Shown here piece after piece: positions 44,986 to 55,336 of a stretch of DNA of 64,000 nucleotides. Positions within the stretch are counted from its first letter, which is position 1. Every line of letters starts with the position of its first letter. The DNA comes from Angelakisella massiliensis. Its GTDB lineage: Bacteria; Bacillota; Clostridia; Oscillospirales; Ruminococcaceae. Made by a program: the position numbers and the translations under genes. Below the pieces are notes generated by a model. It was not told where the DNA came from and did not search any database. It saw only the letters and a program-made list of their open reading frames with translations. Where the stretch lies: the NCBI RefSeq assembly GCF_900104675.1, contig NZ_LT629944.1, positions 186,001 through 250,000 on the forward strand, read 5' to 3'.

Positions 44986-45534
44986 TTATTCCTGAAGCTG
45001 TCTGGACAACAGCAGCAGTTTGTTGGCGGTATTGGCATTGCGTACCGTAATATTGCCGTATTTGGTGCTCATCGCCACTTTGGACCACTTGGTCTTTGAA
45101 AAGGTGGCCTTTGGTGCCGACCAGAAAATTACGGAACCGCTGTAAGACAACTGCTCATATTCCGGACGCAGCCCCACCTGTTGTGCCAGTCGGTCCGCCT
45201 GTTCCGGCGCAATGACAAAGATGGCCATATGTTTGGACTGTGGATCCTGGTTCCACCAGGACGGCGTCTGAGAAAAAGCCCGCTGATAGTCCTCTGCCGA
45301 CAAAATCGCAACAGCGATATCCAGGCCGAACCGATCCAGGATCACCTGCCTGCAGCAGTTTTGAAGCTGGATCACATCCTGCCGGGGCGAAGCGAAAAGG
45401 ATATTTCCGCTGTTGATGTAGGTGCTGACATGGGAAAAACCTCGTTCCTCAAGGGCTGTTTTCAGCTGCGCCATGGGTACCGGATTCTTTCCGCCCACAT
45501 TAACACCCCGCAGCAGCGCGATGTAAAACTCCAT
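44986..45534 (-). CDS. DUF1697 family protein
   Basis: 182 residues, the usual length. MEFYIALLRGVNVGGKNPVP and MAQLKTALEERGFSHVSTYI.NSGNILFAS are the DUF1697 signature, with a Gly-rich first loop, then QLQNCCRQVILDRFGLDI and AIFVIAPEQADRLAQQ. The function of the family is unknown. It is followed at once by an Arg-rich hypothetical gene read before it in the same operon (four-base gap). Confidence 0.93.
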   Translation of the reverse strand: MEFYIALLRGVNVGGKNPVPMAQLKTALEERGFSHVSTYINSGNILFASPRQDVIQLQNCCRQVILDRFGLDIAVAILSAEDYQRAFSQTPSWWNQDPQSKHMAIFVIAPEQADRLAQQVGLRPEYEQLSYSGSVIFWSAPKATFSKTKWSKVAMSTKYGNITVRNANTANKLLLLSRQLQE

Positions 45535-45538
45535 CTCT

Positions 45539-45835
45539 TCACCTTTCCTTCTTGTTCCCAGATCCTGCTGTTAAGAACCGTTCCGGCGTCTGCTGCTCCG
45601 CAGCACTCCAGCGAATCCTTTCCATCCGTTTTCTGTCCCGGTGGGAAGGCTGGTCCTGAAACTTCAGTCTGCACAGGGGACAGGAGCAATGAATCTTCCC
45701 TTTGGCCAAACGCCCGGGAACTCCTCCTGTCCAGCCCTCCAGATACTGCTGTCCTCCGATTTCCAAAAGGAGATGTTTCTTTCGTTTGATGGTCCGCTGC
45801 CTTTGTCTGCGATAATAGCTTCGGTCTCTGTTCAA
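45539..45835 (-). CDS. Conserved hypothetical, basic, CxCPLC motif
   Basis: 98 residues. Basic N-terminus (MNRDRSYYRRQRQRTIKRKK), a middle GKIHCSCPLCRLK with three closely spaced cysteines that could bind zinc, then SHRDRKRMERIRW. I recall this pattern in short Firmicutes hypothetical proteins. Only three Cys in one cluster, so a lone zinc knuckle or partner-bound site is possible. Upstream in the same operon as DUF1697. Confidence 0.65.
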   Translation of the reverse strand: MNRDRSYYRRQRQRTIKRKKHLLLEIGGQQYLEGWTGGVPGRLAKGKIHCSCPLCRLKFQDQPSHRDRKRMERIRWSAAEQQTPERFLTAGSGNKKER

Positions 45836-45988
45836 TGTGATGCACTCCCCATTTTGACGGGCAGCCCATAAGAGGATGGGGAACCGATTCCCTTACAGGC
45901 TGCCTATCCTGAGGAAAAATATCAATGACATCATCTTGATCTCTCCTTATTATAAAAGGAAACAAGGATTTCGTCCCTGGAAAAGCTG

Positions 45989-46498
45989 TTATTCCCGGAT
46001 CACCCGGCGGGCAAAGGCTGCGGCATCCTCCAGATCCTTTGGGTCAGGATGGCTCAGCGCCCGGTCAAAGTTTTCCAGGGCAAAGCGCATCCGCTGGTCG
46101 TTGGGGTCCTTTTCCAGAGCAGCCTCATACCGTGCCCGTATAGGAGCGGGCATCTTTCCCTGGCAGAAAAACCAATCGGCTTTTTCATTGTCGCCGGGAA
46201 GCACCTGGGAGGCCCGCTCTACGATACCCTGAAAATAGGGCTGACTGCCGCCCATACCCGCTGTACCAAAGAAAGCAACCTTCTTGCCGTGGAATCTGGA
46301 AAGGAGCTGCGCCACAACAGGGGACGCGGTACCCTTATCCGTCCAGAAGCCGACGAAAACAAAATCTTCTTCCGGCACCGCGGTCTCGGATGTGATCGCT
46401 TCCAAACGGCTCTGCCCTTCCGGCAAGGCCCCCGCGATTGCCTTTGCCACCGCTTCGGTATTGCCGGTGTGGCTGTGATATAAAACAGCGTATTTCAT
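45989..46498 (-). CDS. Flavodoxin-family protein (BilS-like)
   Basis: 169 residues from ATG at 46498 (AAAGGAG eight bases upstream). FMN phosphate loop YHSHTGNTEAVAKAIA at 7-22; the 60s and 90s loops EDFVFVGFWTDKGTASP and KKVAFFGTAGMGGSQPYFQG follow. The C-terminus FFCQGKMPAPIRARYEAALE and FDRALSHPDPKDL resembles the flavodoxin subgroup named BilS near the gut bilirubin reductase gene. No reductase gene is visible here, so that role is only suggested. Confidence 0.82.
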   Translation of the reverse strand: MKYAVLYHSHTGNTEAVAKAIAGALPEGQSRLEAITSETAVPEEDFVFVGFWTDKGTASPVVAQLLSRFHGKKVAFFGTAGMGGSQPYFQGIVERASQVLPGDNEKADWFFCQGKMPAPIRARYEAALEKDPNDQRMRFALENFDRALSHPDPKDLEDAAAFARRVIRE

Positions 46499-46650
46499 CT
46501 GAAAAACTCCTTTCTTTTTCTGGATGTGAATGATTTCACCTAAGATATACCGCATTTCCATGACTATGTCAAGTAAACAAATTGTGACGGCCCCATTCGG
46601 AGAGGGAAAGTTTCTTCAGGGGGCTTTTCAGGAGCATTATGGAATTTCAG

Positions 46651-46679
46651 TTGCATCCAGGAAAGGGAAACGGTATAAT
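46651..46679 (+). promoter_or_regulatory. glyA promoter
   Basis: TTGCAT (46651-46656), 17-base spacer, TATAAT (46674-46679), 74 bases before glyA. Confidence 0.75.
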
Positions 46680-46752
46680 GAATGTTAATAACCCTCTTCC
46701 CCGGGGGAATGAGGGGATGGCAAGGGCCCAAGGGCTGAGGAAAGGGGTTTTG

Positions 46753-48009
<1,257 letters not shown>

Positions 48010-48024
48010 GGAAGTGTCAAAAGC

Positions 48025-48249
48025 ATGAAACAACTCAAGCAAATTCGCATTTTGTGCACCATCGCCGTGTTCATCGGCATTTTTCTGGCGGCGGTGGGCC
48101 ACATTATCGCGGGACTGGCCATGCTGGCAGGAGCCTTTATCCTGGAGCTGAACTTTTTCCGCTGCCCCCTGTGCAAAAGACGGCTGGATACCCGGTTCCG
48201 CCTCCATGCCGGGTCCCGCTGCCCCTATTGCCATATGGAAATCCGTTGA
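48025..48249 (+). CDS. Small zinc-ribbon membrane protein
   Basis: 74 residues. One or two hydrophobic segments (ILCTIAVFIGIFLAAVGHII and AGLAMLAGAFILELNFF) are followed by a four-cysteine zinc ribbon: CPLCKRRLD and CPYCHMEIR. Starts 15 bases after glyA, probably co-transcribed. No family name recognised; the fold puts a zinc ribbon on the cytoplasmic side of the membrane. Confidence 0.75.
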   Translation: MKQLKQIRILCTIAVFIGIFLAAVGHIIAGLAMLAGAFILELNFFRCPLCKRRLDTRFRLHAGSRCPYCHMEIR

Positions 48250-48345
48250 TTTTTCCAGGCAAAAACAGACAGAAGCAGCGTCATGCTTCTCCGTGAAAAT
48301 GAGTGTGCCGGAAGGTTCCGGCACACTTGCAAGGAACCATACACC

Positions 48346-48387
48346 GGGATACGCCGTCGGTTGATCACACAATCAGCGGCGTATCCC
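48346..48387. repeat. Long inverted repeat upstream of rarA
   Basis: GGGATACGCCG (48346-48356) and CGGCGTATCCC (48377-48387) pair perfectly, with inner TGAT/ATCA. A second hairpin, GTGTGCCGGAA/TTCCGGCACAC, precedes it at about 48303-48326. Neither is followed by a T-run, so they are not typical terminators. Confidence 0.7.
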
Positions 48388-48519
48388 CCCGTTTCCCTGC
48401 CCTGTGGGTGCGGGAGATGATTTTATGATTTTAATCTTACGCATCTTTCCCCAATAGGTTTTCCGCAGTTTGAGCATCACGGTTTTCCGTGGTGCTGTTT
48501 TTGAGAAAGGGAGGAAACA

Positions 48520-49782
48520 ATGGCTGCGCCTTTGGCTCAACGGTTAAGACCCAAAACACTGGATGAAATGGTGGGACAGGAGCATCTGCTGGGTCCCGGC
48601 GGACTGCTGCGGCGGGTGGCGGCATCCGGAACTCTGCCCAATATGATTTTTTATGGTCCTCCCGGGGTGGGCAAGACCACAGCCGCCCGGATCATCGCCG
48701 CCGGGGCGAACAAAAAGATGGTCCGTCTCAACGGCACCACCGCCTCCACCGGGGATATCAAGGCCCTTATTGGGGAGCTGGACGGCTTTTCCGGCATGAA
48801 TGGCATTTTGCTGTATTTGGATGAGATCCAATACCTGAACAAAAAACAGCAGCAGACGCTTTTGGAGTTCATGGAGGATGGCTCCATCACCCTCATCGCC
48901 TCCACCACCGAGAATCCTTACTTTACCATTTACAGCGCGGTTCTCAGCCGCAGCACCGTTTTTGAGTTCAAGGCAGTAAGCGCCGGGGAGATCCGCCGGG
49001 CATTGGAGCGGGCCTGGAAAGTGCTGACGGAGGAGCGGTCCGTAGAGCTGGAGGAGGGGGTACTGGAGCAGATCGCCGGCAGCTGTGGCGGGGATGTCCG
49101 CAAGGCTGTGAGCGCCCTGGAGACGGTTTGGCTGGCCGCAGCCGGCAGCGCGGGAAACGGCCGTGTCACCCTGGACGATGCTTCCCAGGTGGCCCAGCGG
49201 AGCGCCATGCGGTATGACCGGGAGGGGGATGAGCATTACGATCTCCTTTCCGCCCTGCAAAAGTCCATCCGGGGCTCCGACGAAAACGCCGCCGTCTATT
49301 ACCTGGCCCGTCTGCTGGAGGCTGGGGATCTTCTCTCCCCCTGCCGCAGGCTGTTGGTGATCGCGGCGGAGGACATCGGCCTTGCCTATCCCATGGCCAT
49401 GCCCATCGTCAAAGCCTGTGTGGATACCGCCCTCCAAATCGGTCTGCCGGAGGCCCGTATTCCCCTGGCTGAGGCGGCGATATTCCTGGCCACCCAGCCC
49501 AAATCCAATTCCGCCTATCTGGCCATTGCCGCCGCCTCCCAGGACATTCAGGCGGGACGGTGCGGCCCCTTTCCACGGCAGCTGCAAAACAAGCATTTTG
49601 ACGGAGCGGATGCCAAGGAGCGGGGACAGCATTACCTGTATCCCCATGATTATCCCGGTCATTGGGTCGCTCAGCAATATCTGCCCGATGAGCTGAAGGA
49701 CCGGGTCTATTACCAGTATGGGGAAAACAAGCTGGAACAGGCTGCCAAGGCTTATTGGGACAAAATCAAGGGCAGAAAATAA
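48520..49782 (+). CDS. rarA: Replication-associated recombination protein RarA (MgsA)
   Basis: 420 residues. AAA+ ATPase of stalled forks. LAQRLRPKTLDEMVGQEHLL at the N-terminus, Walker A GPPGVGKT at 46-53, Walker B LYLDEIQYLNKKQQQTLLEF, sensor 1 STTENPYFT, then the C-terminal tetramerisation region with LAYPMAMPIVKACVD, LPEARIPLAEAAIFLATQPK and HDYPGHWVAQQYLP. The start at 48520 follows GGGAGG. Complete. Confidence 0.96.
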   Translation: MAAPLAQRLRPKTLDEMVGQEHLLGPGGLLRRVAASGTLPNMIFYGPPGVGKTTAARIIAAGANKKMVRLNGTTASTGDIKALIGELDGFSGMNGILLYLDEIQYLNKKQQQTLLEFMEDGSITLIASTTENPYFTIYSAVLSRSTVFEFKAVSAGEIRRALERAWKVLTEERSVELEEGVLEQIAGSCGGDVRKAVSALETVWLAAAGSAGNGRVTLDDASQVAQRSAMRYDREGDEHYDLLSALQKSIRGSDENAAVYYLARLLEAGDLLSPCRRLLVIAAEDIGLAYPMAMPIVKACVDTALQIGLPEARIPLAEAAIFLATQPKSNSAYLAIAAASQDIQAGRCGPFPRQLQNKHFDGADAKERGQHYLYPHDYPGHWVAQQYLPDELKDRVYYQYGENKLEQAAKAYWDKIKGRK

Positions 49783-49880
49783 CAGGACAGAATCTCCGGT
49801 ATCCTGGTGGGAAAAAGATTCTCCGCCAGTTCTCAGCTTCTGTGACCGCCGCCCCCAAAATCCCATCTGCAAAAAACAAA

Positions 49881-49930
49881 AAAACAGCTCCCGTGGCTGC
49901 CGGAACCGCCGGACCACGGGAGCTGTTGTA
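49881..49930. terminator. Bidirectional terminator between rarA and the M18 peptidase
   Basis: ACAGCTCCCGTGG pairs with CCACGGGAGCTGT, inner GCCGG/CCGGC-type pairing in the loop; T-run strong on the minus strand (TTTTTTTGTTTTTT), weak on plus. Confidence 0.88.
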
Positions 49931-50013
49931 TTTTACACTGTTTCTGCTGTCTTTCCAGGATCATCCCTTCATACAAGGGGTTTTCCACGGCGGAAAGGAA
50001 CCGGAGTGGAAAA

Positions 50014-51414
50014 TCAGTCCTGATAGAAAGCCTCGGTGGCCTTGTAGGTCATATACAGGTCGCACTTGGAGATCACTTCAAAAGGCGCGTGCATGGACAA
50101 AACAGGCACACCCATGTCAATGGTGTCCACATTGAAGTAGGAGACGAACTTGGCCACGGTGCCGCCGCCGCCCTGGTCCACCTTACCCAGCTCTCCCATC
50201 TGCCACACCACACCGGCGTCATCCAGCAGACGGCGGAAATAACCCACGGTTTCGGCAGGGGCGTCGTTGGTGGAGGACTTGCCGCCGCTTCCGGTATACT
50301 TGGCCAACGCAACGCCATAGTTGAGGTAAGCGGTGTTGTTTTTCTCGCAGACCTCGGCAAAAGCAGGATCAAAGGCCACGTTGACGTCACAGGAGAGGCA
50401 CTTGGACTTCTCCAGCACATGGCGCAGCTCAAATCCCTGGCTCTGGGCCAGATCCTCGATAAAGTCCACCATATAGTGGGAATGCAGGCCGGTGGTGCCG
50501 TCGGAACCCACTTCCTCCTTATCCGCGAAAACGGTGAGGGTGGTGTGGACGGGGTTTTTCACCTCCAGCTCAGCCATCAGGTTGGCGTAAGCGCACACCC
50601 GGTCGTCGTGGCCGTAAGCGCCGATCATGCCCCGGTCCAGTCCCAGATCCCGGGCGCCGAAGGCAGGAACAGCAGACAACTCAGCGGACATAAAGTCGCT
50701 CTCCACAATGCCGTACTTCTCAAAGAGCAGGCGGGCAATGTTCAGCTTCACCCGCTCACTGGCGGCGTCATCCTTGAAGGGCATGCAGCCGATGAGAATG
50801 TTCAGCTGTTCTCCCTTGATTCCCTCCACCATCGGCAGCTTCATCTGATCCTTGGCCAGATGGGGCAGCAGATCGGTGACGCAGAAGATGGGCTCATCAG
50901 CCTCCTCACCAATGGTCACATCCACGGTGGAGCCGTCCCGCTTGACGATCACGCCGTGAAGGGAGAGAGGAATGGCGGTCCACTGATATTTTTTAACGCC
51001 GCCATAGTAATGGGTCTTGAAGTAAGCCAGCTGACCTTCCTCAAACAGGGGACGGGGCTTGAAATCCAGTCGGGGATTGTCGATGTGGCTGGCGGAGATA
51101 TGGACGCCTTCGCTCAGGGGAGCGGAACCGATGGTGGCCATCATCAGGGCCTTGCCCCGGTTGTTCTTATAGATCTTGTCGCCAGGCTGATACCGGGCGC
51201 CGGGCACATAGGGGGTATATCCCCGCTCCTCCAACAGCTTAATAGTGTACTTGACCACTTCCCGCTCCGTCTTGCAGGTGGTGAGGAACTTTTTGTAATC
51301 CTCACAGAAGTCGAATGCCTTTTGGATGGTTTCGTCATCCAGGGTATCTCCCATATTTTTGGGATTCATCAGCAGCTGTTCTTTCAGCTGCTCGCCTTTC
51401 GTTTTTTCCGCCAT
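50014..51414 (-). CDS. M18-family aminopeptidase
   Basis: 466 residues from ATG at 51414 (AGGAGGT upstream); the frame continuing to 51777 runs over the next gene. M18 metal ligands and motifs: HISASHIDNPRLDFKPRPL, GLDRGMIGAYGHDDRVCAYA, FADKEEVGSDGTTGLHSHYM, LSCDVNVAFDP and PVLSMHAPFEVISK. A dodecameric zinc aminopeptidase acting on acidic N-termini is expected. Complete. The product ends in a convergent terminator shared with rarA. Confidence 0.95.
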   Translation of the reverse strand: MAEKTKGEQLKEQLLMNPKNMGDTLDDETIQKAFDFCEDYKKFLTTCKTEREVVKYTIKLLEERGYTPYVPGARYQPGDKIYKNNRGKALMMATIGSAPLSEGVHISASHIDNPRLDFKPRPLFEEGQLAYFKTHYYGGVKKYQWTAIPLSLHGVIVKRDGSTVDVTIGEEADEPIFCVTDLLPHLAKDQMKLPMVEGIKGEQLNILIGCMPFKDDAASERVKLNIARLLFEKYGIVESDFMSAELSAVPAFGARDLGLDRGMIGAYGHDDRVCAYANLMAELEVKNPVHTTLTVFADKEEVGSDGTTGLHSHYMVDFIEDLAQSQGFELRHVLEKSKCLSCDVNVAFDPAFAEVCEKNNTAYLNYGVALAKYTGSGGKSSTNDAPAETVGYFRRLLDDAGVVWQMGELGKVDQGGGGTVAKFVSYFNVDTIDMGVPVLSMHAPFEVISKCDLYMTYKATEAFYQD

Positions 51415-51470
51415 AACGGATACCTCCTGTTGAATTTGGTGACAGACAGGCTGCAAAGGCCCACTGTGAT

Positions 51471-52049
51471 TTATGAAAAGTGGTAAAGGCGGCGGTAGGT
51501 TTCCGCCGTTTCCATCACTTTGCTTACATAAGCTCTGGTATCCCCGAAGGGAATGGTGGTAAGGGTCTTGCCATCGGAGGAATATTGGCTGTCCGCCAGC
51601 CAGCGGGTGACATTGCCCCATCCGGCGTGATATGCCGCCAGGGCGTTTTCCAGGGTGCCAAACTCCTCCAGCAGCAGTGCCAGGGTCTGGGAACCATAGA
51701 AAATGTTCTGTTCCGGGTCCAGCAGTACCGTCCGGGCATCCACAGCGCCGGGTTCTCCCAACCGGTACCGGACCCAACTGAGGGTATCAGGGGTGATCTG
51801 CATCAGCCCCAAAGCCCCTACCGAGGATTCCGCGTCCGGCTGAAAGCTGCTTTCGGTGCGGATGACGGCGTAAAGGACCGCCTCTTCCATTCCGGAGCGA
51901 ACACTGTTTTCCTCCACGACTTCCTGATAACGCAGGGGATAGGCCGCCTGATAAAAACAACGGTAGCCTGCCAGCAGCACGCCTGCGCCCAGAATAAACA
52001 CCACCAGCGTAAAAAGCAGATGGGAAAAGGGGTTGGTGATTTTTTTCAA
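51471..52049 (-). CDS. Lytic transglycosylase (SLT domain)
   Basis: 192 residues. Start taken as TTG at 52049 (AAGGAG eight bases upstream); a GTG at 52055 lies too close to the binding site. An N-terminal membrane helix (LLFTLVVFILGAGVLLAGY) anchors it, then the SLT domain: YAVIRTESSFQPDAESSVGA with the catalytic Glu, LGLMQITPDTLSWV and YHAGWGNVTRWLAD. It cleaves peptidoglycan glycan strands outside the membrane. Next upstream gene is coaE, 24 bases away. Confidence 0.93.
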   Translation of the reverse strand: MKKITNPFSHLLFTLVVFILGAGVLLAGYRCFYQAAYPLRYQEVVEENSVRSGMEEAVLYAVIRTESSFQPDAESSVGALGLMQITPDTLSWVRYRLGEPGAVDARTVLLDPEQNIFYGSQTLALLLEEFGTLENALAAYHAGWGNVTRWLADSQYSSDGKTLTTIPFGDTRAYVSKVMETAETYRRLYHFS

Positions 52050-52073
52050 AAGCACTTCTCCTTCTGGGAAAAA

Positions 52074-52667
52074 TTACAAACCCAGGTCATTGAGCAGCTC
52101 CAGCACGGCCAGACGAAGCTCCACTGTATCGTTATTGTTTTTAATCAGGTAATCTGCCCTGTCGGCAAAAAACTCATCGGTATGCTGGCTGGACATCCGG
52201 CGCACCGCAAGTTCAGCCGAAATATGATCCCGGTCGATGATCCGCCGCAGCCGTATCTCAGGGTCAGCGGTGACAACCACAATTTTTTCGCACAGTTTAT
52301 CAGCGCCGCTTTCAAACAGCGTTGGAGCATCCAGAAAAATCAGTTTTGCGCCCCGCTCCCGGGCCCGCATGATGTCCAGCTCCGCCTCCTCCACAATATA
52401 GGGGAAAATAATGCGGTTAAGCGTTTTCAGCTTCTCCTTGTCGGAAAAGACGATTTCCGCCAGGCGCCGGCGGTTCAGCTCCCCCTGGCTGTCTATAATG
52501 AGGGGAGAAAACTCCACCGCCAGGTCCACCAAACAGCGGTTTCCCTTGGATGCCACTCTTCGGGAAAGCTGGTCGCAGTCAATGATCTCCACCCCCTGCC
52601 ACTCCTGCAGCATCCGACAGACGGTGGATTTACCCGAGCCGGTGGGCCCGGTCAGTCCGACGATCAT
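52074..52667 (-). CDS. coaE: Dephospho-CoA kinase
   Basis: 197 residues from the ATG at 52667; an ATG three codons earlier touches the GGAGGA signal. P-loop GLTGPTGSGKSTVCRML, the substrate segment IIDCDQLSRRV, LIFLDAPTLFESGADKLCEK and the lid VTADPEIRLRRIIDRD. Last step of coenzyme A synthesis. Within a row of minus-strand genes running from prfA to the lytic transglycosylase. Confidence 0.96.
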   Translation of the reverse strand: MIVGLTGPTGSGKSTVCRMLQEWQGVEIIDCDQLSRRVASKGNRCLVDLAVEFSPLIIDSQGELNRRRLAEIVFSDKEKLKTLNRIIFPYIVEEAELDIMRARERGAKLIFLDAPTLFESGADKLCEKIVVVTADPEIRLRRIIDRDHISAELAVRRMSSQHTDEFFADRADYLIKNNNDTVELRLAVLELLNDLGL

Positions 52668-52700
52668 AGCCGTCATTCCTCCTTTTATCCGGTGGTCAAA

Positions 52701-53735
52701 TCAGGTGGCGTCCACCACATGAAAAGCAGCGGAACGAATCAGCCGGTTGTATACCGCCAGCCCGACGCCGTCGGTATCGGGACAATGGATGCAAACCTTT
52801 TTTGCTCCCTGTTTATCCATTTCCCGCAGCAGGTCAAAAATACGGTTGGCCTGGGTCAAATGATCCTCCCTTGCCCCATAACAGCGGTTCGGTACCGTCA
52901 GCCCGGCGTCCTCCTCAAAGCAAATGGCCCATAAACCGCAGGGCTGCTGCTGTTGGACATAGCGGACAAAGGCCTCCCCTGTGCCCCGCACCAAAGTGAC
53001 CTCCGCCTTGGGAGCATAATGCTTGTATTTCATTCCCGGAGAACTGACGCGGGCATCGGGGGAAAGCTGTTCCAGCACCCCCCGGTCCATCTCCACCTGC
53101 CCCAGGGTTTCACGCAGCTGTTCCAATGTCACAGCTCCGGGACGCAGCAGCCGGGGGACTTCCCCACACAGGGTAATAACGGTGGATTCCACCCCTACTG
53201 CGCAGGGATCGCTTTGTACAATAGCGTCCACCCGTCCCTCCAGATCATCCACGCAATGCTGCCATGTAGTGGGGCTGGGGCTGCCGGAGCGATTGGCGGA
53301 GGGCGCCGCCAGGGGTACTCCCGCCGCTTCAATAATGGCCCGTGCCACAGCGTTGGAGGGCATCCGGATGGCCACCGTTTCCAGTCCCCCGGAGGTAGCC
53401 ATGGGAATCCGGTTGGTTTTGGGCAAAATCATGGTCAGAGGACCAGGCCAAAACCGCTCCGCCAGCCGATGCGCGGCCTCTGGAATGCCGGTGACCAGAT
53501 CCTCCATCATGGACATTTCATGAATATGAACAATGAGAGGGTTATCCTGGGGGCGGCCTTTGGCCTCAAAGATGCCCGCCACCGCTTCCGGGTCCAGGGC
53601 ATTGGCCGCCAGACCATACACCGTCTCGGTGGGGATTGCCACCAATCCCCCTTCCCGCAGCAGCCGTCCTGCCTCCAGCAGGGCCGGGCGGTCCCGCTCC
53701 GGGTCATAAATAGGCAAAAGCTTTGTTTGTTTCAT
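52701..53735 (-). CDS. L-threonylcarbamoyladenylate synthase (Sua5 type)
   Basis: 344 residues from ATG at 53735; the frame open to 53864 runs into the intergenic region. TsaC/YrdC domain in the first 200 residues: GGLVAIPTETVYGLAANALD, FEAKGRPQDNPLIVHI, FWPGPLTMILPK, RMPSNAVARAIIEAAGVPLAAPSANRSGSPSPT. A C-terminal Sua5 domain follows the linker LSPDARVSSPGMKYKHYAP, so it is the long Sua5 form rather than TsaC. Makes the precursor for t6A at tRNA position 37. Confidence 0.95.
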   Translation of the reverse strand: MKQTKLLPIYDPERDRPALLEAGRLLREGGLVAIPTETVYGLAANALDPEAVAGIFEAKGRPQDNPLIVHIHEMSMMEDLVTGIPEAAHRLAERFWPGPLTMILPKTNRIPMATSGGLETVAIRMPSNAVARAIIEAAGVPLAAPSANRSGSPSPTTWQHCVDDLEGRVDAIVQSDPCAVGVESTVITLCGEVPRLLRPGAVTLEQLRETLGQVEMDRGVLEQLSPDARVSSPGMKYKHYAPKAEVTLVRGTGEAFVRYVQQQQPCGLWAICFEEDAGLTVPNRCYGAREDHLTQANRIFDLLREMDKQGAKKVCIHCPDTDGVGLAVYNRLIRSAAFHVVDAT

Positions 53736-53847
53736 GGATGGGTTCGCTTCCTTTGGATGATCTTCTATTGTAACAGCAGTTTTGACCATGGAAAACATTT
53801 CCCTCCCCTTTTCCGGGATTCCGGGAAACTTTCGGTATTTTGTCTGT

Positions 53848-54927
53848 TCAGCTTTCCTTTTCACCGCTGCTCAGGCGCTGGGCCTGATAGTAGGCTATCA
53901 GGGCGTCGATGATCTCGTCCAGAGCGCCGTCCAGCACCGCCTGGAGCTTGTAAAGGGTGAGATTGATCCGATGGTCGGTCACCCGTCCCTGGGGATAATT
54001 ATAGGTACGGATGCGCTCGCTCCGATCTCCGGTGCCCACCTGGCTTTTCCGTTCGCTGGCAATGCGGTCATCCTGCTCCCGCTGCTTTTGTTCCAGCAGC
54101 CGGGAACGAAGGACCCTCAGCGCTTTATCTTTGTTTTTATACTGGCTCCGTTCATCCTGGCACTCCACCACCATACCGGTGGGCAGATGGGTGACCCGGA
54201 TGGCGGAGCTGGTCTTATTGATGTGCTGGCCGCCCGCTCCGCTGGAACGGAAGGTATCGATTTTCAGGTCCTTGGGATCGATTTCCAGCTCCACTTCCTC
54301 CGCCTCCGGCAGCACCGCTACCGTGACGGTGGAGGTATGGATGCGTCCCTGGGTCTCTGTTTCCGGCACCCGCTGCACCCGATGAACGCCGCTTTCATAT
54401 TTCAGACGGGAATAGGCTCCGTCTCCGGCAATGGAAAAACTGACTTCCTTGCAGCCTCCCAGCTCTGTTTCATTGAGGTTGAGGATCTCGGCCCGCCAGC
54501 CCCGGCTCTCTCCGTACATGGAGTACATCCGCAGCAGGCTGTGGGCAAACAGTGCCGCTTCCTCTCCTCCCGCTCCGGCCCGGATTTCCACAATCACGTT
54601 TTTGCTGTCGTTGGGGTCCCGGGGCAGGAGCAGGATTTTCAGTTCTTCCGCGGCGATTTCCGCTTTTTCCCGGTTTTCCCGCAGCTCGTTTTCCACCATC
54701 TCCCGGAAATCCCGTTCCAGTCCGCCTTCCTCCAGCAGCTGGCGGGCTTCCTCGGCGGCTTCCTTCGCCTGAGCGTATTCCCGGTATTTTTCCACAATGG
54801 GCCCCAGTGCGGCGTATTCCTTCATCAGCTCCCGGTACTTCTGGTTATCGCTGACCACCTGAGGCTGGGTGAGCATCTGGCTGATCTCCTCATACCGCGC
54901 CTGGGTTGCTTGCAGTTGATCGAACAT
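53848..54927 (-). CDS. prfA: Peptide chain release factor 1
   Basis: 359 residues. Class I release factor with the GGQ motif in [20 protein letters not shown], the RF1 codon-recognition region around [20 protein letters not shown] (PxT-type, so UAG/UAA specific), and the closing [18 protein letters not shown]. The prmC methylase that modifies the Gln is not adjacent. The start at 54927 has an ACGGAGGACC upstream. Complete. Confidence 0.97.
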   Translation of the reverse strand: MFDQLQATQARYEEISQMLTQPQVVSDNQKYRELMKEYAALGPIVEKYREYAQAKEAAEEARQLLEEGGLERDFREMVENELRENREKAEIAAEELKILLLPRDPNDSKNVIVEIRAGAGGEEAALFAHSLLRMYSMYGESRGWRAEILNLNETELGGCKEVSFSIAGDGAYSRLKYESGVHRVQRVPETETQGRIHTSTVTVAVLPEAEEVELEIDPKDLKIDTFRSSGAGGQHINKTSSAIRVTHLPTGMVVECQDERSQYKNKDKALRVLRSRLLEQKQREQDDRIASERKSQVGTGDRSERIRTYNYPQGRVTDHRINLTLYKLQAVLDGALDEIIDALIAYYQAQRLSSGEKES

Positions 54928-54970
54928 TCCATGGTCCTCCGTTTATAGATTCCCGGACAAAGGGACTGGC

Positions 54971-55159
54971 TCAGGGTTGGGGCTCCCGATGGATCCGCTT
55001 GATGTTCCGTTCCACCTTCAGCCGCGGCACCATCACCAGATGGCCGCATTTCTGACAGCGGATTTTGAAATCCATTCCCACCCGGGTCACCAAAAACAGA
55101 TTACAGCCACAGGGATGGGGCTTCTTCATTTCCAGCACATCCCCCACCTGTACATCCAT
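54971..55159 (-). CDS. DUF951 family protein
   Basis: 62 residues, the usual size. VGDVLEMKKPHPCGCNLFLV and GMDFKIRCQKCGHLVMVPR: a four-cysteine zinc-ribbon-like core with the family pattern. Function of DUF951 is unknown; it often lies near ribosome-associated genes, here just upstream of prfA. Start ATG at 55159 follows AGGAGGCGGG. Confidence 0.93.
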   Translation of the reverse strand: MDVQVGDVLEMKKPHPCGCNLFLVTRVGMDFKIRCQKCGHLVMVPRLKVERNIKRIHREPQP

Positions 55160-55336
55160 CTTTACCCGCCTCCTTTTTCGGAAATCCCTCTTTCCTGCTG
55201 ACAGGAAAAAGTCTGTGTCAAAATATTATATCATAAGCTTTGCCGCATTCGCAACGCCTGTTGTATGGTTCCCGCTGTTTCTGCAAAAAATAAAGGGCAT
55301 CGGCAGCAGAAAGCGCCGTAGAAAGGAAGATTTTCT

